From assembly GCF_014076495.1 (NCBI RefSeq), contig NZ_CP043575.1, positions 1,860,001 to 1,924,000 on the forward strand: 64,000 bases of DNA, read 5' to 3'. The notes beneath the pieces are model-generated. The model was not told where the DNA came from. It saw only the letters and a program-made list of their open reading frames with translations, and ran no database searches. Shown here one piece after another: positions 42,814 through 52,186 of this stretch. The DNA comes from Comamonas koreensis (GTDB lineage Bacteria; Pseudomonadota; Gammaproteobacteria; Burkholderiales; Burkholderiaceae_C). The translations under genes were made by a program, and so were the position numbers. Every line of letters starts with the position of its first letter. Position 1 is the first letter of the stretch.

Positions 42814-45273
42814 ATGTCCGACAACCAAACCCAATCCTCCCACCCCCTGGAATTGCCCATGCTCCCGCTGCGGGACGTGGTCGTGTTTCCGCACATGGTG
42901 ATTCCGCTGTTCGTAGGCCGCCCCAAGAGCATCAAGGCGCTGGAGACGGCGATGGAAGGCGACCGCAAGATCATGCTGGTGGCCCAGAAGACGGCGGCCA
43001 AGGACGATCCCACCGTCAACGACATGTTCAGCGTTGGCTGCGTCTCGACGATTTTGCAGATGCTCAAGCTGCCCGATGGCACCGTCAAGGTGCTGGTCGA
43101 AGGCGTGCAGCGTGCCCAGGTGCAGGAAATCGCCGAAGGCGAGGACTACTTCACCGCGCAGATCGAGCCCGTGGAGCCCGGCGACAGCGCCGACAAGGCC
43201 AGCGAGATCGAGGCCTTGCGCCGCGCCGTGATGCAGCAGTTTGACCAGTACGTCAAGCTCAACAAGAAGATCCCATCCGAGATCCTGACCTCCATCTCCG
43301 GAATCGATGACGCAGGCCGCCTGGCTGACACCATCGCCGCCCACCTGCCGCTCAAGCTCGAGAACAAGCAGGCCGTGCTGGAGCTGCAAAAGGTGCAGGA
43401 CCGCCTGGAAAACCTGTACGACCAGCTTGAGCGCGAGGTCGACATCCTCAATGTCGACAAGAAGATCCGTGGCCGCGTCAAAAAGCAGATGGAAAAGAGC
43501 CAGCGCGACTTCTACCTCAACGAGCAGGTCAAGGCGATCCAGAAGGAACTGGGCGAGGGCGAAGACGGCGCCGACCTGGAAGACCTGGAAAAGAAGATCA
43601 AGCTCGCCAAGATGACGCAGGATGCGCGCAAGAAGGCCGAGGGCGAGCTCAAGAAGCTCAAGCTGATGTCGCCGATGTCGGCCGAGGCCTCGGTGGTGCG
43701 CAACTACATTGAGACGCTGGTGAATCTGCCCTGGGGCAAGAAGACCAAGGTCAAGAAGGACCTGGTCATCGCCGAGGATGTGCTCAACGAAGACCACTAT
43801 GGCCTCGACAAGGTCAAGGACCGCATTCTTGAGTACCTCGCGGTGCAGCAGCGCGTGGACAAGGTCAAGGCACCGATTCTGTGCCTGGTCGGCCCGCCTG
43901 GCGTGGGCAAGACCTCGCTGGGCCAGTCGATTGCCAAGGCGACCGGGCGCAAGTATGTGCGCATGGCGCTGGGCGGCATGCGCGACGAGGCCGAGATCCG
44001 CGGTCACCGCCGCACCTACATCGGCGCGATGCCCGGCAAGGTGCTGCAGAACCTGTCCAAGGTCGGCACGCGCAATCCACTGTTCCTGCTCGACGAAATC
44101 GACAAGCTGGGCATGGACTTCCGGGGCGATCCTTCGAGCGCCTTGCTGGAAGTGCTCGACCCCGAGCAGAACAGCAAGTTCGGCGACCACTATGTAGAGG
44201 TCGATTTCGACCTCAGCGATGTGATGTTTGTCGCTACCTCGAACTCGATGAACATACCGCCAGCCTTGCTGGACCGGATGGAAGTGATCCGCCTGGCCGG
44301 TTACACCGAGGACGAGAAGACCAATATCGCGATGCGCTACCTGCTGCCCAAGCAGATCGAGAACAACGGCGTCAAGGCCGGTGAACTGGAGCTGCGCGAG
44401 GACGCCGTGCGCGACATCGTGCGCTACTACACCCGCGAAGCCGGTGTGCGTTCGCTCGAGCGTGAGCTGTCCAAGATCTGCCGCAAGGTGGTCAAGAACA
44501 TCCAGCTGGGCAAGGCGCAGGCACCGGTGCAGGTGACGGCCGACAACCTGCCCGACTACCTGGGTGTGCGCAAGTTCAGCTACGGCCATGCCGAGCAGAA
44601 GAACCAGGTCGGTCAGGTCGTGGGCCTGGCATGGACCGAGGTGGGCGGCGATCTGCTGACCATTGAAGCGGCTGCCATGCCCGGCAAGGGCGTCATCAAC
44701 CGCACAGGCTCGCTGGGCGATGTGATGAAGGAATCGGTCGAAGCGGCCCGCACCGTGGTGCGCAGCCGGGCCCGTTCGCTGGGTATCCGCGATGACGTGT
44801 TCGAAAAGCGCGACATCCACATCCACGTGCCCGATGGCGCCACCCCCAAGGATGGCCCCAGCGCTGGTGCGGCGATGACGACGGCGCTGGTGTCGGTGCT
44901 GACCGGTATCCCGGTGCGTGCCGATGTGGCGATGACCGGCGAGATTACCTTGCGCGGTGAAGTCACCGCCATTGGTGGCCTGAAGGAAAAGCTGCTGGCC
45001 GCGCTGCGTGGCGGTATCAAGACCGTGATGATCCCGGAAGAGAATGTCAAGGACTTGGCCGAGATCCCCGACAACGTCAAGAGCGGTCTGGAGATCGTGC
45101 CGGTGCGCTGGATCGACAAGGTGCTGGAAGTGGCGCTGGAAGTCACTCCCACACCGTTGAGTGACAGCGATGTGCCTGCCGCCGAGCCGGTGCCCGTGGT
45201 GCCTGCTGTGGCCGTTGCGGCAACGGCCGCCAAGGCGGCACCTGCGCGCCGCTCGCGTGCCGTCAAGCACTAG
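42814..45273 (+). CDS. lon: ATP-dependent protease Lon
   Basis: An 819-residue LonA protease. N-terminal substrate-binding domain (1-about 200), coiled coil (about 210-275), AAA+ domain with Walker [10 protein letters not shown] (about 360-368) and Walker B FLLDEID, and C-terminal S16 protease domain with catalytic Ser in [10 protein letters not shown] and Lys in [10 protein letters not shown]. It degrades misfolded and regulatory proteins. The Ala/Val-rich C-terminal tail (last 35 residues) is probably disordered. ATG at 42814 is preceded by AAAAGGA. A strong hairpin at 45296 ends the transcript. Confidence 0.97.
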   Translation: MSDNQTQSSHPLELPMLPLRDVVVFPHMVIPLFVGRPKSIKALETAMEGDRKIMLVAQKTAAKDDPTVNDMFSVGCVSTILQMLKLPDGTVKVLVEGVQRAQVQEIAEGEDYFTAQIEPVEPGDSADKASEIEALRRAVMQQFDQYVKLNKKIPSEILTSISGIDDAGRLADTIAAHLPLKLENKQAVLELQKVQDRLENLYDQLEREVDILNVDKKIRGRVKKQMEKSQRDFYLNEQVKAIQKELGEGEDGADLEDLEKKIKLAKMTQDARKKAEGELKKLKLMSPMSAEASVVRNYIETLVNLPWGKKTKVKKDLVIAEDVLNEDHYGLDKVKDRILEYLAVQQRVDKVKAPILCLVGPPGVGKTSLGQSIAKATGRKYVRMALGGMRDEAEIRGHRRTYIGAMPGKVLQNLSKVGTRNPLFLLDEIDKLGMDFRGDPSSALLEVLDPEQNSKFGDHYVEVDFDLSDVMFVATSNSMNIPPALLDRMEVIRLAGYTEDEKTNIAMRYLLPKQIENNGVKAGELELREDAVRDIVRYYTREAGVRSLERELSKICRKVVKNIQLGKAQAPVQVTADNLPDYLGVRKFSYGHAEQKNQVGQVVGLAWTEVGGDLLTIEAAAMPGKGVINRTGSLGDVMKESVEAARTVVRSRARSLGIRDDVFEKRDIHIHVPDGATPKDGPSAGAAMTTALVSVLTGIPVRADVAMTGEITLRGEVTAIGGLKEKLLAALRGGIKTVMIPEENVKDLAEIPDNVKSGLEIVPVRWIDKVLEVALEVTPTPLSDSDVPAAEPVPVVPAVAVAATAAKAAPARRSRAVKH

Positions 45274-45295
45274 ATCGGCTACTGGTCTGCACGGA

Positions 45296-45327
45296 AAACC
45301 GGCCCGTCATCAAAAACGGGCCGGTTT
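45296..45327 (+). terminator. terminator of lon
   Basis: A perfect 12-bp stem (AAACCGGCCCGT with its complement) around an eight-base loop, 22 bases after the lon stop. The tail is short in T. Confidence 0.8.
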
Positions 45328-45381
45328 GCCAAAAAGACCAAAAAATATGCGTTACAATGCATACCATCGCGGAGCCCGGTA

Positions 45382-45387
45382 TATAAT
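45382..45387 (+). promoter_or_regulatory. -10 element of the tRNA operon
   Basis: TATAAT 25 bases before the first tRNA-Gly; no consensus -35 at the usual distance. Confidence 0.45.
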
Positions 45388-45412
45388 AGCGGACTTCCGG
45401 TAAAGCGGATAC

Positions 45413-45488
45413 GCGGGAATAGCTCAGTTGGTAGAGCGATACCTTGCCAAGGTATAGGTCGACGGTTCGAACCCGTTTTCCCGCTCCA
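45413..45488 (+). tRNA. tRNA-Gly (anticodon GCC), copy 1
   Basis: 76 bases, acceptor GCGGGAA, anticodon loop TTGCCAA, CCA encoded. First of four identical copies. Confidence 0.97.
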
Positions 45489-45528
45489 AATTGGCTGTGT
45501 TGATGGTTTCAGCATGGCAACAATCCAT

Positions 45529-45602
45529 GGCGCGATAGCAAAGCGGTTATGCCCCGGATTGCAAATCCGGTTAGACCAGTTCGACTCTGGTTCGCGCCTC
45601 CA
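45529..45602 (+). tRNA. tRNA-Cys (anticodon GCA)
   Basis: 74 bases, acceptor GGCGCGA, anticodon GCA in GGATTGCAAATCC, CCA encoded. Confidence 0.97.
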
Positions 45603-45652
45603 GGACATGCTTGTCAGTACGTTTTGGGTTCGTGGTGAAACGAACAATGTAT

Positions 45653-45728
45653 GCGGGAATAGCTCAGTTGGTAGAGCGATACCTTGCCAAGGTATAGGTC
45701 GACGGTTCGAACCCGTTTTCCCGCTCCA
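45653..45728 (+). tRNA. tRNA-Gly (anticodon GCC), copy 2
   Basis: Identical to copy 1. Starts the 115-base tandem unit. Confidence 0.97.
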
Positions 45729-45767
45729 GTTTTCAAAGCTGGTGTGGATCCGTTCATGCTAGTTTTT

Positions 45768-45843
45768 GCGGGAATAGCTCAGTTGGTAGAGCGATACCTT
45801 GCCAAGGTATAGGTCGACGGTTCGAACCCGTTTTCCCGCTCCA
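45768..45843 (+). tRNA. tRNA-Gly (anticodon GCC), copy 3
   Basis: Identical to copy 1. Confidence 0.97.
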
Positions 45844-45882
45844 GTTTTCAAAGCTGGTGTGGATCCGTTCATGCTGGTTTTT

Positions 45883-45958
45883 GCGGGAATAGCTCAGTTG
45901 GTAGAGCGATACCTTGCCAAGGTATAGGTCGACGGTTCGAACCCGTTTTCCCGCTCCA
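45883..45958 (+). tRNA. tRNA-Gly (anticodon GCC), copy 4
   Basis: Identical to copy 1; last of the array. Confidence 0.97.
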
Positions 45959-45969
45959 ACACATTGCGA

Positions 45970-45991
45970 AAAGAGCCTCAGGGCTCTTTTT
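45970..45991 (+). terminator. terminator of the tRNA operon
   Basis: AAGAGCC and GGGCTCT around TCA, followed by TTTT. The next 270 bases up to tRNA-Leu have no plausible gene. Confidence 0.85.
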
Positions 45992-46262
45992 GCTTTTTCG
46001 GCGCCGGTTTTTGCGTTGCGGGGCGTGCTGCTGCCTCTGCCAACGGGTCGCGCAGCCTCTGCATCGTCATCCCGTCTCTTTCACGTTTTACGCCCTCGGT
46101 AGTGCCCGCATGTCCGCATGGGAGTAGGGCGGATCTGCCTGGCGCGTCGCAAAGCGCCACCCCCCCATAGCCTTCATTGAACTGCAGCGTTGCCCAGAGC
46201 CACGATCCATGCCTGTCTTGCTCCAACAGCGCAGCGGGAGCAGCTAGAATGGCAGGCTGCGT

Positions 46263-46351
46263 GCCCCGATGGTGAAATTGGTAGACACCCGGGACTTAAA
46301 ATCCCGTGCCGCGAAAGTGGCGTGCCGGTTCGATCCCGGCTCGGGGCACCA
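46263..46351 (+). tRNA. tRNA-Leu (anticodon UAA)
   Basis: 89 bases, class II layout, anticodon TAA at 46297-46299 in CTTAAAA, encoded CCA. It sits at the left boundary of the alpha-CTD-repeat/transposase/Tad region. Confidence 0.96.
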
Positions 46352-46493
46352 CCACATGATGAATTTCAACAGAAATTCACGCGGCGGATTGCGTTGTGGG
46401 GCTCCAGAAGCATTCAGGGGCAGCGACAGCAGATGCAGCGCAGCGCCAAGACCACGCTGGGCATCCACTGTCCCATGTGCAGGCACCGGCACA

Positions 46494-46940
46494 CTAGCGG
46501 TCTTTCTTGGGCGCAGACCGCTGCTCTGGAAAGAACACCCGCTCAATCTCTCGCAGCGTTCCAGTGCCAATCGTGCGAATCTTCAACAATTGGCGGGGAT
46601 AGGCCTCGCGCAGCTGCTCGGGCGTCTTGATGCCTGCGCGGGCGAGTGCGCGCACCGTTACCAGCGGCAGCTTGCCATTCAATGATGAGTCGTAGGCATA
46701 CCGGATCGCCGGCGCGGCAAAACCGGGCTCATAGCGCTGGCCGGGGAAGAGCGCCATCTCGATCCTGCGCAACCGCAGCATGCCTATGCCATGCATTCTG
46801 AGCAAGCCCAGCGGATAGGCTTGTCTGACGGCTTCGACCGAATCCACGCCATTTTTGGCCAGTATGCGGATGGTGCGCTCGGACAGCAGACCGTCCAGAG
46901 GCGTGTGAGACGGGATAGATTTGTTGTATTCATTCGACAT
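46494..46940 (-). CDS. protein with two RNA polymerase alpha-CTD-like repeats
   Basis: A 148-residue protein that appears to consist of two copies of an RNAP alpha C-terminal-domain-like helix-hairpin-helix unit: about residues 13-65 (SERTIRILAKNGVDSVEAV followed by LRMHGIGMLRLRRIE) and about 85-140 (TVRALARAGIKTPEQL followed by LKIRTIGTGTLREIE). The alpha-CTD binds UP elements and activators; a free double copy might bind DNA or compete with polymerase. Residues needed for UP-element contact were not verified. Start ATG at 46940; an upstream in-frame ATG at 46985 is possible. It sits next to tRNA-Leu and a transposase-like gene. Function unknown. Confidence 0.6.
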   Translation of the reverse strand: MSNEYNKSIPSHTPLDGLLSERTIRILAKNGVDSVEAVRQAYPLGLLRMHGIGMLRLRRIEMALFPGQRYEPGFAAPAIRYAYDSSLNGKLPLVTVRALARAGIKTPEQLREAYPRQLLKIRTIGTGTLREIERVFFPEQRSAPKKDR

Positions 46941-47078
46941 CCGGCCAGATCGTAGTGGCTGGTATCGCGGGGCCATGACGGCCAACCCAGGGCAGATTCT
47001 GTAGGCGTTGGTAGACAGCAGATGCCAGTGCCCTGCCGCCGCTGCACAACAGGTAGAGGCCTGGCCTGCGCTTGTTGT

Positions 47079-48179
47079 TCAGCGGTCTTGCGGGCTTTGT
47101 TTCACTGCGCCAGTCTGTCTCTCCTGGTGCTCTGTCAAGTCTGTCCCTTCGAGCATATGCAGCGGCCCCATCCACCGAAAGGGCCTGCGGTGCGGGCTTT
47201 GCTGGCGGGCCAGCGCGTCGACCGATTGCAGCCACTGGGCGAGTTCCTGGGCGGGCATGGTGGCGCTGCGCTGGTCGCCCAGCCGGCGCAGAAAGCGGCC
47301 CAGTTCCTGGTGCCAGGCGGCATAGTCACCGCAGCCATGGGTGCACCAGTGCGGGCGCATGCCCAGCCAGGCTTTGATGCTGGGGTGCTGGCTCAGCGCG
47401 CTGGTGTCCAGGATGCAGTGCACATCCATATGGGGCGGCAGCATGGCGTCGACCTCGCGCAGAAAAACCAGAAACTCCTGGTGCCGCAGGCGCGGCTTGC
47501 ACTGCAGGGCCGGGCTTTTGCAGGCGGTGCTGAGTGCCTGGCAGAGTGCGGCCGATAGCGGGTGCTGGCAGCCCTCGTTGCCGGAGATGCGCTGGGGCTC
47601 GCTGGCTTCTGCGGGCGCAGCGGGCAGGCTCAGCGGGCTCTTGGTGTCCAGGCAAATGACCAGGGCCTTGTCGCTGCCGCTCAGGTAGAGCGCTGCAGGT
47701 GCCTGCAACTGCTCCATGAGGAGCGGGTCGCTGAACAGCGCAAAGTGGGGGCGGGACTTGGTTTTTCCCAGCAGCTGCAGATAGCGGGCCACGCTGCTTT
47801 TGGACATGCCCGTGCGTGCGGCCAGCGCGCGCACGCTGCCCTGGGGCGTGTCTGCGGACACCAGCGCTGCTTTGGCGCTGGCAGCGATGGCTTGCAGCTG
47901 GCGCTCATCAATGGTGCGGGGTTTGCCCGGGCGCATGCTGTCATACAGGCCCACCACGCGGTGGCTCGCAAAGCGTCGGCGCCACTTGCCGACGGTTGCC
48001 TGGGTCAGCGCCATGCTGTTGGCGATGGTGACGTTGCTGTCGCCTTCCACGCTGCGCAAGATGATTTTGGCGCGGGTGGCGATGTGGCCGTGCTGGTCGG
48101 GGTTGCTGGCCAGGTCTTCGAGTTGCTCGCGTTCCCGCGCACTCAGCGTAATCCCTGATTTCGGTCTTCCTTTTTCCAT
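47079..48179 (-). CDS. IS630-like transposase-related protein, possibly domesticated
   Basis: A 366-residue protein. The N-terminal part is an IS630-type helix-turn-helix (TIANSMALTQATVGKWRRRF, about 54-73, followed by PGKPRTIDE). The C-terminal part resembles the DDE domain but is divergent: LDTKS where VDEK is typical, ILDTS retained, and the final block reads HQELGRFL rather than NQVERFF. GGAG precedes the ATG. No terminal inverted repeats or TA target duplications are obvious, so it may be fixed. It could be a remnant or a repurposed DNA-binding protein upstream of the Tad locus. Confidence 0.6.
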   Translation of the reverse strand: MEKGRPKSGITLSAREREQLEDLASNPDQHGHIATRAKIILRSVEGDSNVTIANSMALTQATVGKWRRRFASHRVVGLYDSMRPGKPRTIDERQLQAIAASAKAALVSADTPQGSVRALAARTGMSKSSVARYLQLLGKTKSRPHFALFSDPLLMEQLQAPAALYLSGSDKALVICLDTKSPLSLPAAPAEASEPQRISGNEGCQHPLSAALCQALSTACKSPALQCKPRLRHQEFLVFLREVDAMLPPHMDVHCILDTSALSQHPSIKAWLGMRPHWCTHGCGDYAAWHQELGRFLRRLGDQRSATMPAQELAQWLQSVDALARQQSPHRRPFRWMGPLHMLEGTDLTEHQERQTGAVKQSPQDR

Positions 48180-48662
48180 TGTGTTTTCTCCGTCGCCCGC
48201 TATGTATTGGGGCAGCAATTAATGCTGCATATTTATTGGACAGATGAAATGATTACTCGCTACTTATGGCAAGTTATTCTGGGACGGCATCGAATATCGA
48301 TTGCATATTTATGTTGTGTAGTTATGGGACGGGTGGTGGGTTGGCTGCTTTGGGTCATGATTTATATGAAATTATTGTGGAATCTGTGCATCTCTGCCTA
48401 GGATTGTTCAATAACCCATGGATGTCATCAATATGACAGTTGAAAAATTTCATCTAGCAACAAATAAATTTTGACAAATAAGCTTATTCAGTCTATTTAG
48501 GATAAGAAACACTTTGTTAACATTTTAATGAAAATGGCATGTACATGGGCAAAACAGATAGATACCATTGCGCCGTTCAGTAATTGCGCTGCGCGGTCGC
48601 ATGGCATGGTTTCTGAAATCACTGAATTTTCTTCTGAATGATCCATGAATGAGGAGCTAGCC
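48180..48662 (+). other. AT-rich, gene-free region upstream of the Tad locus
   Basis: About 480 bases with visibly lower GC than the rest of the window and no plausible gene. It holds the promoter region of the flp-like gene. A TTGACA at 48471-48476 is followed at once by a perfect 12-base palindrome, AATAAGCTTATT (48477-48488). The match 17 bases on (TATTTA) is weak as a -10. The composition shift could mark horizontally acquired DNA. Confidence 0.5.
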
Positions 48663-48980
48663 TTGACTATGACAAATCACACCAATTCCCATAGTGCAAC
48701 TATTGCCAAGCCTGTTGCCCAGCGCAAATCGCGCGGCCAGGGTATGACGGAATACATCATTATCTTGGGCCTGATTGCGATTGCCGCGATTGCCGCTTTC
48801 AGCTTTTTTGGCCAAACCGTTCGCAGCCAGGTCGCAGGTATGGCCAAGGAAGTGGGCGGTGAATCGGGCAAGGAAGGTATTACTGCTGCACAGGCTGCTT
48901 CGGGTAAGGCGCTGACCAATGCCCAGAAGAATATGAATATGTCGACCTATACCGAAGGCGGTAACGACGGCGCCAAGTAA
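48663..48980 (+). CDS. flp: Flp-like prepilin of the Tad system
   Basis: A 105-residue prepilin. A 25-residue leader ending KSRG is followed by QGMTEYIIILGL: cleavage after Gly25 puts Glu30 at mature +5, as in Flp prepilins cleaved by TadV/CpaA-type peptidases. The hydrophobic helix then runs to about residue 47, with a hydrophilic tail (Ala/Asn/Lys) of 55 residues, longer than the shortest Flp pilins. The TTG at 48663 is used because GAGGAG lies six bases upstream; an ATG at 48669 is possible. It is first in the locus and likely the main subunit. Confidence 0.75.
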   Translation: MTMTNHTNSHSATIAKPVAQRKSRGQGMTEYIIILGLIAIAAIAAFSFFGQTVRSQVAGMAKEVGGESGKEGITAAQAASGKALTNAQKNMNMSTYTEGGNDGAK

Positions 48981-49166
48981 GAGCCGCTATCGCAACCCCG
49001 AAACCTTGCTGCCAAGTCGCAGGCACCTGGTATTTCCTTGCGCTGCCAGGGTCTGTGACGGTGTGCCGCATATGCAGTGCATACCCTGGGGTGTGCGGGG
49101 TTGAGATAATGGCTTGAGGTTATCCATGGGAGGGAGGGCCTCCGGAATTCAACGAATTACATAACA

Positions 49167-51113
49167 GTGGCCATCATGCATAAACCATCTTCGTATCGGT
49201 CTGGCGATCGCGTACAAAAAGGGCAGGTGATTGTCTATTTGTTGGCCATCATTCCGGTGGTTTGTCTCAGCATATTTCTGGTCTATAACACGGCCATTGT
49301 TGCGCGAGACAAAATGAAGCTGCAAAACAATGCCGATGCGATGACCTATAGCGCATCCACGGTATTTGCGCGGCAATTGAATTTTCTGGCCTATACCAAT
49401 CGGGCCATGGCCGCGAATGAAGCGGGCGTGGCCATGCTGGCCAGCTTTCAGACATCGATTGGCATGGTGGTCAGCACGGCGGCCAATATACAAGTGGCGC
49501 GGGTGGAGATCGAAGGCCAGAAGGGCGTGTGGAACCTGGCCCAGGCATCGGCAGCGGCTGCGCGTTATGACTTCATCAGCGCCATCAATTACCTGGTCAA
49601 GTGGGGCCGCAATGTGCAGGCCGCGGCCAAGTACCAGCGCCAGGCCAACAACATCGCCAAGGCGATCGAGCCTTCGGCCCGGCCGTTCCAGATCATGGTC
49701 GATGCACTGCGGGTGCTCAACACCGCCATTTCGCTGGCCCAGGCGGCCACCACCGGTGTCAGCATTCCCGAGGCCATCGTTGTCGCCAAGGATGTGCTCA
49801 ACGACAACGACGACAAGGCCTATTTGCCGGTGGCGGCCAATGCACCGCTGATTGCCAGCTCGTCGCTGGAGTTTCTCAACTTCATCAAGCTCTACAGCAC
49901 CACGTCGGACCGCCGCAACGACGACGACGATTTTTTTGATGCGATGCGCTTTGCCCATGCGGCCCAGGCCACGCGCGATGATTTCACCAAGGACCGGCGC
50001 ATTTTCCCGGGCCTGATCGGTCAGGGCATCAGCGGTATGCAGAACGATGGCTCGAGCTTTGACCTCTCCAGCGGTCCGATTGCAACCGCCATGCAGGAGC
50101 TGCTCAAGGGCACGGTGTCCTGGAAGGGCGGCACCGAGCTGGTCGCCACCCAGGGCTCGGACCTGGCCGCTGAGCGTGGCCGCATCCGCTGGCAATCTGC
50201 TGATTCGGTAAACATTTTCGGCGCCGGGGTGCTGCTGGGCGAGCGCTTTGTCGGCGACTTCGGGCTGGGCGCGGCCGCTGCCACGGGCGGCTCCGGCTAT
50301 GCGGACAAAGGCTGGTCCGGCAACCGCCTGGCCTTGCGCTCCTATGACAAGAACTTCAAGCCGCGCAATGTCGACCCCGAATACCAGAGCGATGAAAAGC
50401 GCAACTACGGCAAGCTGACCTCAGACGGCCTGTCCGACAGTGCCATCTACGCCGCAGGCCGTGACCGCGATGGCAACAATTTGCTGGTGCCTTATGCCGT
50501 GCTGCAGTTCAACTCGGCCTACAAGTACAAGCCGCGCACCGACATTGGCCTGGTCACCAAGAATTTCTCCTTGCCCCGCTACTGGGATGTGCGCCAGCTG
50601 CGCACGCTCAAGGGCCGGGACCAGGACAAGTGGTATGGCGACCTGTCGATGACCAGCATCAACCCGCGCAAGTGGGGCAGCCTGACCGACAAGGGACCCA
50701 CCATCTCGGTGATGGTGGCGCGCCGGGGCAGCGATGTGCGCACCGGCGAGCAGGCGGGCTTTGGCTATGCCAAGGATGACTACAGCATTGGCCTGCGCGA
50801 CCGCATGTTTGGCGGTGACATGAGCGCGCTGTCGTCGGCCCAGCTGTATTTCAAGCGGCCGCAGGACCGCTGGCAGCGACGCGACATGACCAAGGACCAG
50901 TACAAGTCGCTGCAGATTGCCGGGCGCACGATCAAGGTCGGCTTTACCGGCGGCTATATCGAGCACAAGAACCTTTTCTCACCGTACTGGCAGGTCCACC
51001 ATGTCGAGCCCTCCATCTGGGCGCGTGGCGTGGCCGTGGCTGGCTCGGCCCTGGGCGGGTCGGACGGCCTGTTCGGGGGCGGTGAGCCCGACAACCAGGA
51101 TGCGGCGCAATGA
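49167..51113 (+). CDS. TadG-like pseudopilin-type protein
   Basis: A 648-residue protein with an N-terminal prepilin-like helix (VQKG, then QVIVYLLAIIPVVCLSIFL, about 20-42). The usual Glu at +5 is a Tyr, so processing by the peptidase is uncertain. The large extracytoplasmic remainder has no recognised domain. The TadG/TadE families supply proteins of this kind to Tad machines. Start GTG at 49167, or ATG at 49176; no clear ribosome-binding site is seen. The stop overlaps the next start. Confidence 0.6.
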   Translation: MAIMHKPSSYRSGDRVQKGQVIVYLLAIIPVVCLSIFLVYNTAIVARDKMKLQNNADAMTYSASTVFARQLNFLAYTNRAMAANEAGVAMLASFQTSIGMVVSTAANIQVARVEIEGQKGVWNLAQASAAAARYDFISAINYLVKWGRNVQAAAKYQRQANNIAKAIEPSARPFQIMVDALRVLNTAISLAQAATTGVSIPEAIVVAKDVLNDNDDKAYLPVAANAPLIASSSLEFLNFIKLYSTTSDRRNDDDDFFDAMRFAHAAQATRDDFTKDRRIFPGLIGQGISGMQNDGSSFDLSSGPIATAMQELLKGTVSWKGGTELVATQGSDLAAERGRIRWQSADSVNIFGAGVLLGERFVGDFGLGAAAATGGSGYADKGWSGNRLALRSYDKNFKPRNVDPEYQSDEKRNYGKLTSDGLSDSAIYAAGRDRDGNNLLVPYAVLQFNSAYKYKPRTDIGLVTKNFSLPRYWDVRQLRTLKGRDQDKWYGDLSMTSINPRKWGSLTDKGPTISVMVARRGSDVRTGEQAGFGYAKDDYSIGLRDRMFGGDMSALSSAQLYFKRPQDRWQRRDMTKDQYKSLQIAGRTIKVGFTGGYIEHKNLFSPYWQVHHVEPSIWARGVAVAGSALGGSDGLFGGGEPDNQDAAQ

Positions 51114-52186
51114 TGTCCCAGACTCCCCCGATGAAGACCCTGCGCCGCCGTGCCCGGCGCCGCGCGCAGCAGGGCAGTGCGCTGGTCGAGGTGACCTTGA
51201 TCAGCGGTTTTGCGGCATTGCTGATGGCGGCTATCCCCTTGATCGCCGACTACGGCCAGGCACGCATGCAGGTTACCGCAGCGGCCAAGCTCAATGCCTG
51301 GCAGCGCTCGGTCTGGTTTCCTGCAGCGACGGAGACCGAGGTCATGTCGGCCGACCAGTACAAGGGCGCGAGCGGGTCCATCCGCAAGTCCGATGCCGAG
51401 CTGAGCAATGACTTGCGCCGCCATGTGTTCCGTGATCCGGCGCAGGACACCGACACCGGCGTGCATGGCGAGACCGTGTCCGAGTTCACGTCGGGCCAGG
51501 CGCGTATGCCCGACTTCAACGAGTCGCTCACGGCCAAGACCACGGCCGCGCCGCTGCCTTCGGTCGCCGCCTTCATGGACACCATCTTCTCCAAGGTCGG
51601 TGAGGTGCAGAACCTGGCCAAGGGCGAGTCGATCGCCAAGTTCCGCTTTGTCACCCAAGGCTATATGCGCACCGAGGTGGCGCTGGAGCGAGGTGCCGGT
51701 TTTTCTGCCGAGCGCTTCCCAACCGAATTTGGCAAGGTGGAGTCGGCCTTGCACAAGAACGACACGCCGCTGCCGCTCAAGCTGCAGATCAAGGACCATG
51801 TGACCATGCTGTCCGAGCCCTGGAGCGCCGGCGGCACCAACCGCGAGGAATCCAAGATCCAGGGCCTGGTGCCGATGAAGCTGCTGGACCGGCCCGAGTA
51901 CCAGGATTTCCGCGCGCCACTGGGGCAGCTGGGCAGCACGCTCAAGTGGCTCTGGCCCACCTTCGACCACAACCTGCTCACCATGGGCCTGGCGCCAGGC
52001 GATGCGCAGGAGAAGTCGGTACCGCTGGATCGCTACGAGTGGCTGCAGAAGGTGCCGGCCGACGACACCTACAACGACAACCCGGGCGCGCATGAGTGCG
52101 GGCCGTTGGAGAAGCCCGACGGCAAGGACTGCTTCCGCTTCTACCGCGCGTTCCCGCCGCCGCCGGTCGTCAACACCTTGCCATGA
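51110..52186 (+). CDS. TadE-like pseudopilin
   Basis: A 358-residue protein with a class III N-terminus: RRAQQG then SALVEVT, giving Glu at +5 after Gly22, followed by a hydrophobic helix (about 23-48). The rest is hydrophilic and extracytoplasmic, without known domains. The start ATG at 51110 overlaps the upstream stop (ATGA), so translation is coupled. Known: TadE-type minor pseudopilins help initiate Flp pilus assembly. It is much longer than typical TadE (about 170-200 residues). Confidence 0.65.
   Translation: MMSQTPPMKTLRRRARRRAQQGSALVEVTLISGFAALLMAAIPLIADYGQARMQVTAAAKLNAWQRSVWFPAATETEVMSADQYKGASGSIRKSDAELSNDLRRHVFRDPAQDTDTGVHGETVSEFTSGQARMPDFNESLTAKTTAAPLPSVAAFMDTIFSKVGEVQNLAKGESIAKFRFVTQGYMRTEVALERGAGFSAERFPTEFGKVESALHKNDTPLPLKLQIKDHVTMLSEPWSAGGTNREESKIQGLVPMKLLDRPEYQDFRAPLGQLGSTLKWLWPTFDHNLLTMGLAPGDAQEKSVPLDRYEWLQKVPADDTYNDNPGAHECGPLEKPDGKDCFRFYRAFPPPPVVNTLP

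Larger units (their letters stand above)
45653..45958 (+). repeat. tandem repeat of tRNA-Gly with its spacer (period 115)
   Basis: tRNA-Gly starts at 45653, 45768 and 45883. The two 39-base spacers (45729-45767 and 45844-45882) differ by one base (A/G). Copy 1 and tRNA-Cys sit outside this unit. Confidence 0.9.

Noticed and set aside
42034..45270. A 1078-codon open frame antisense to lon and clpX
   Set aside because: The translated sequence is His/Gly/Gln-rich without domain similarity; lon and clpX are unmistakable on the plus strand.
45729..45882. Regularly spaced repeats that resemble a CRISPR array
   Set aside because: The repeated units are complete tRNA-Gly genes with a constant spacer, not short repeats with unique spacers.
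48207..48401. A 64-codon hydrophobic open frame in the AT-rich region
   Set aside because: It starts near the transposase-like gene, has no ribosome-binding site, and hydrophobic residues are expected by chance in AT-rich DNA.
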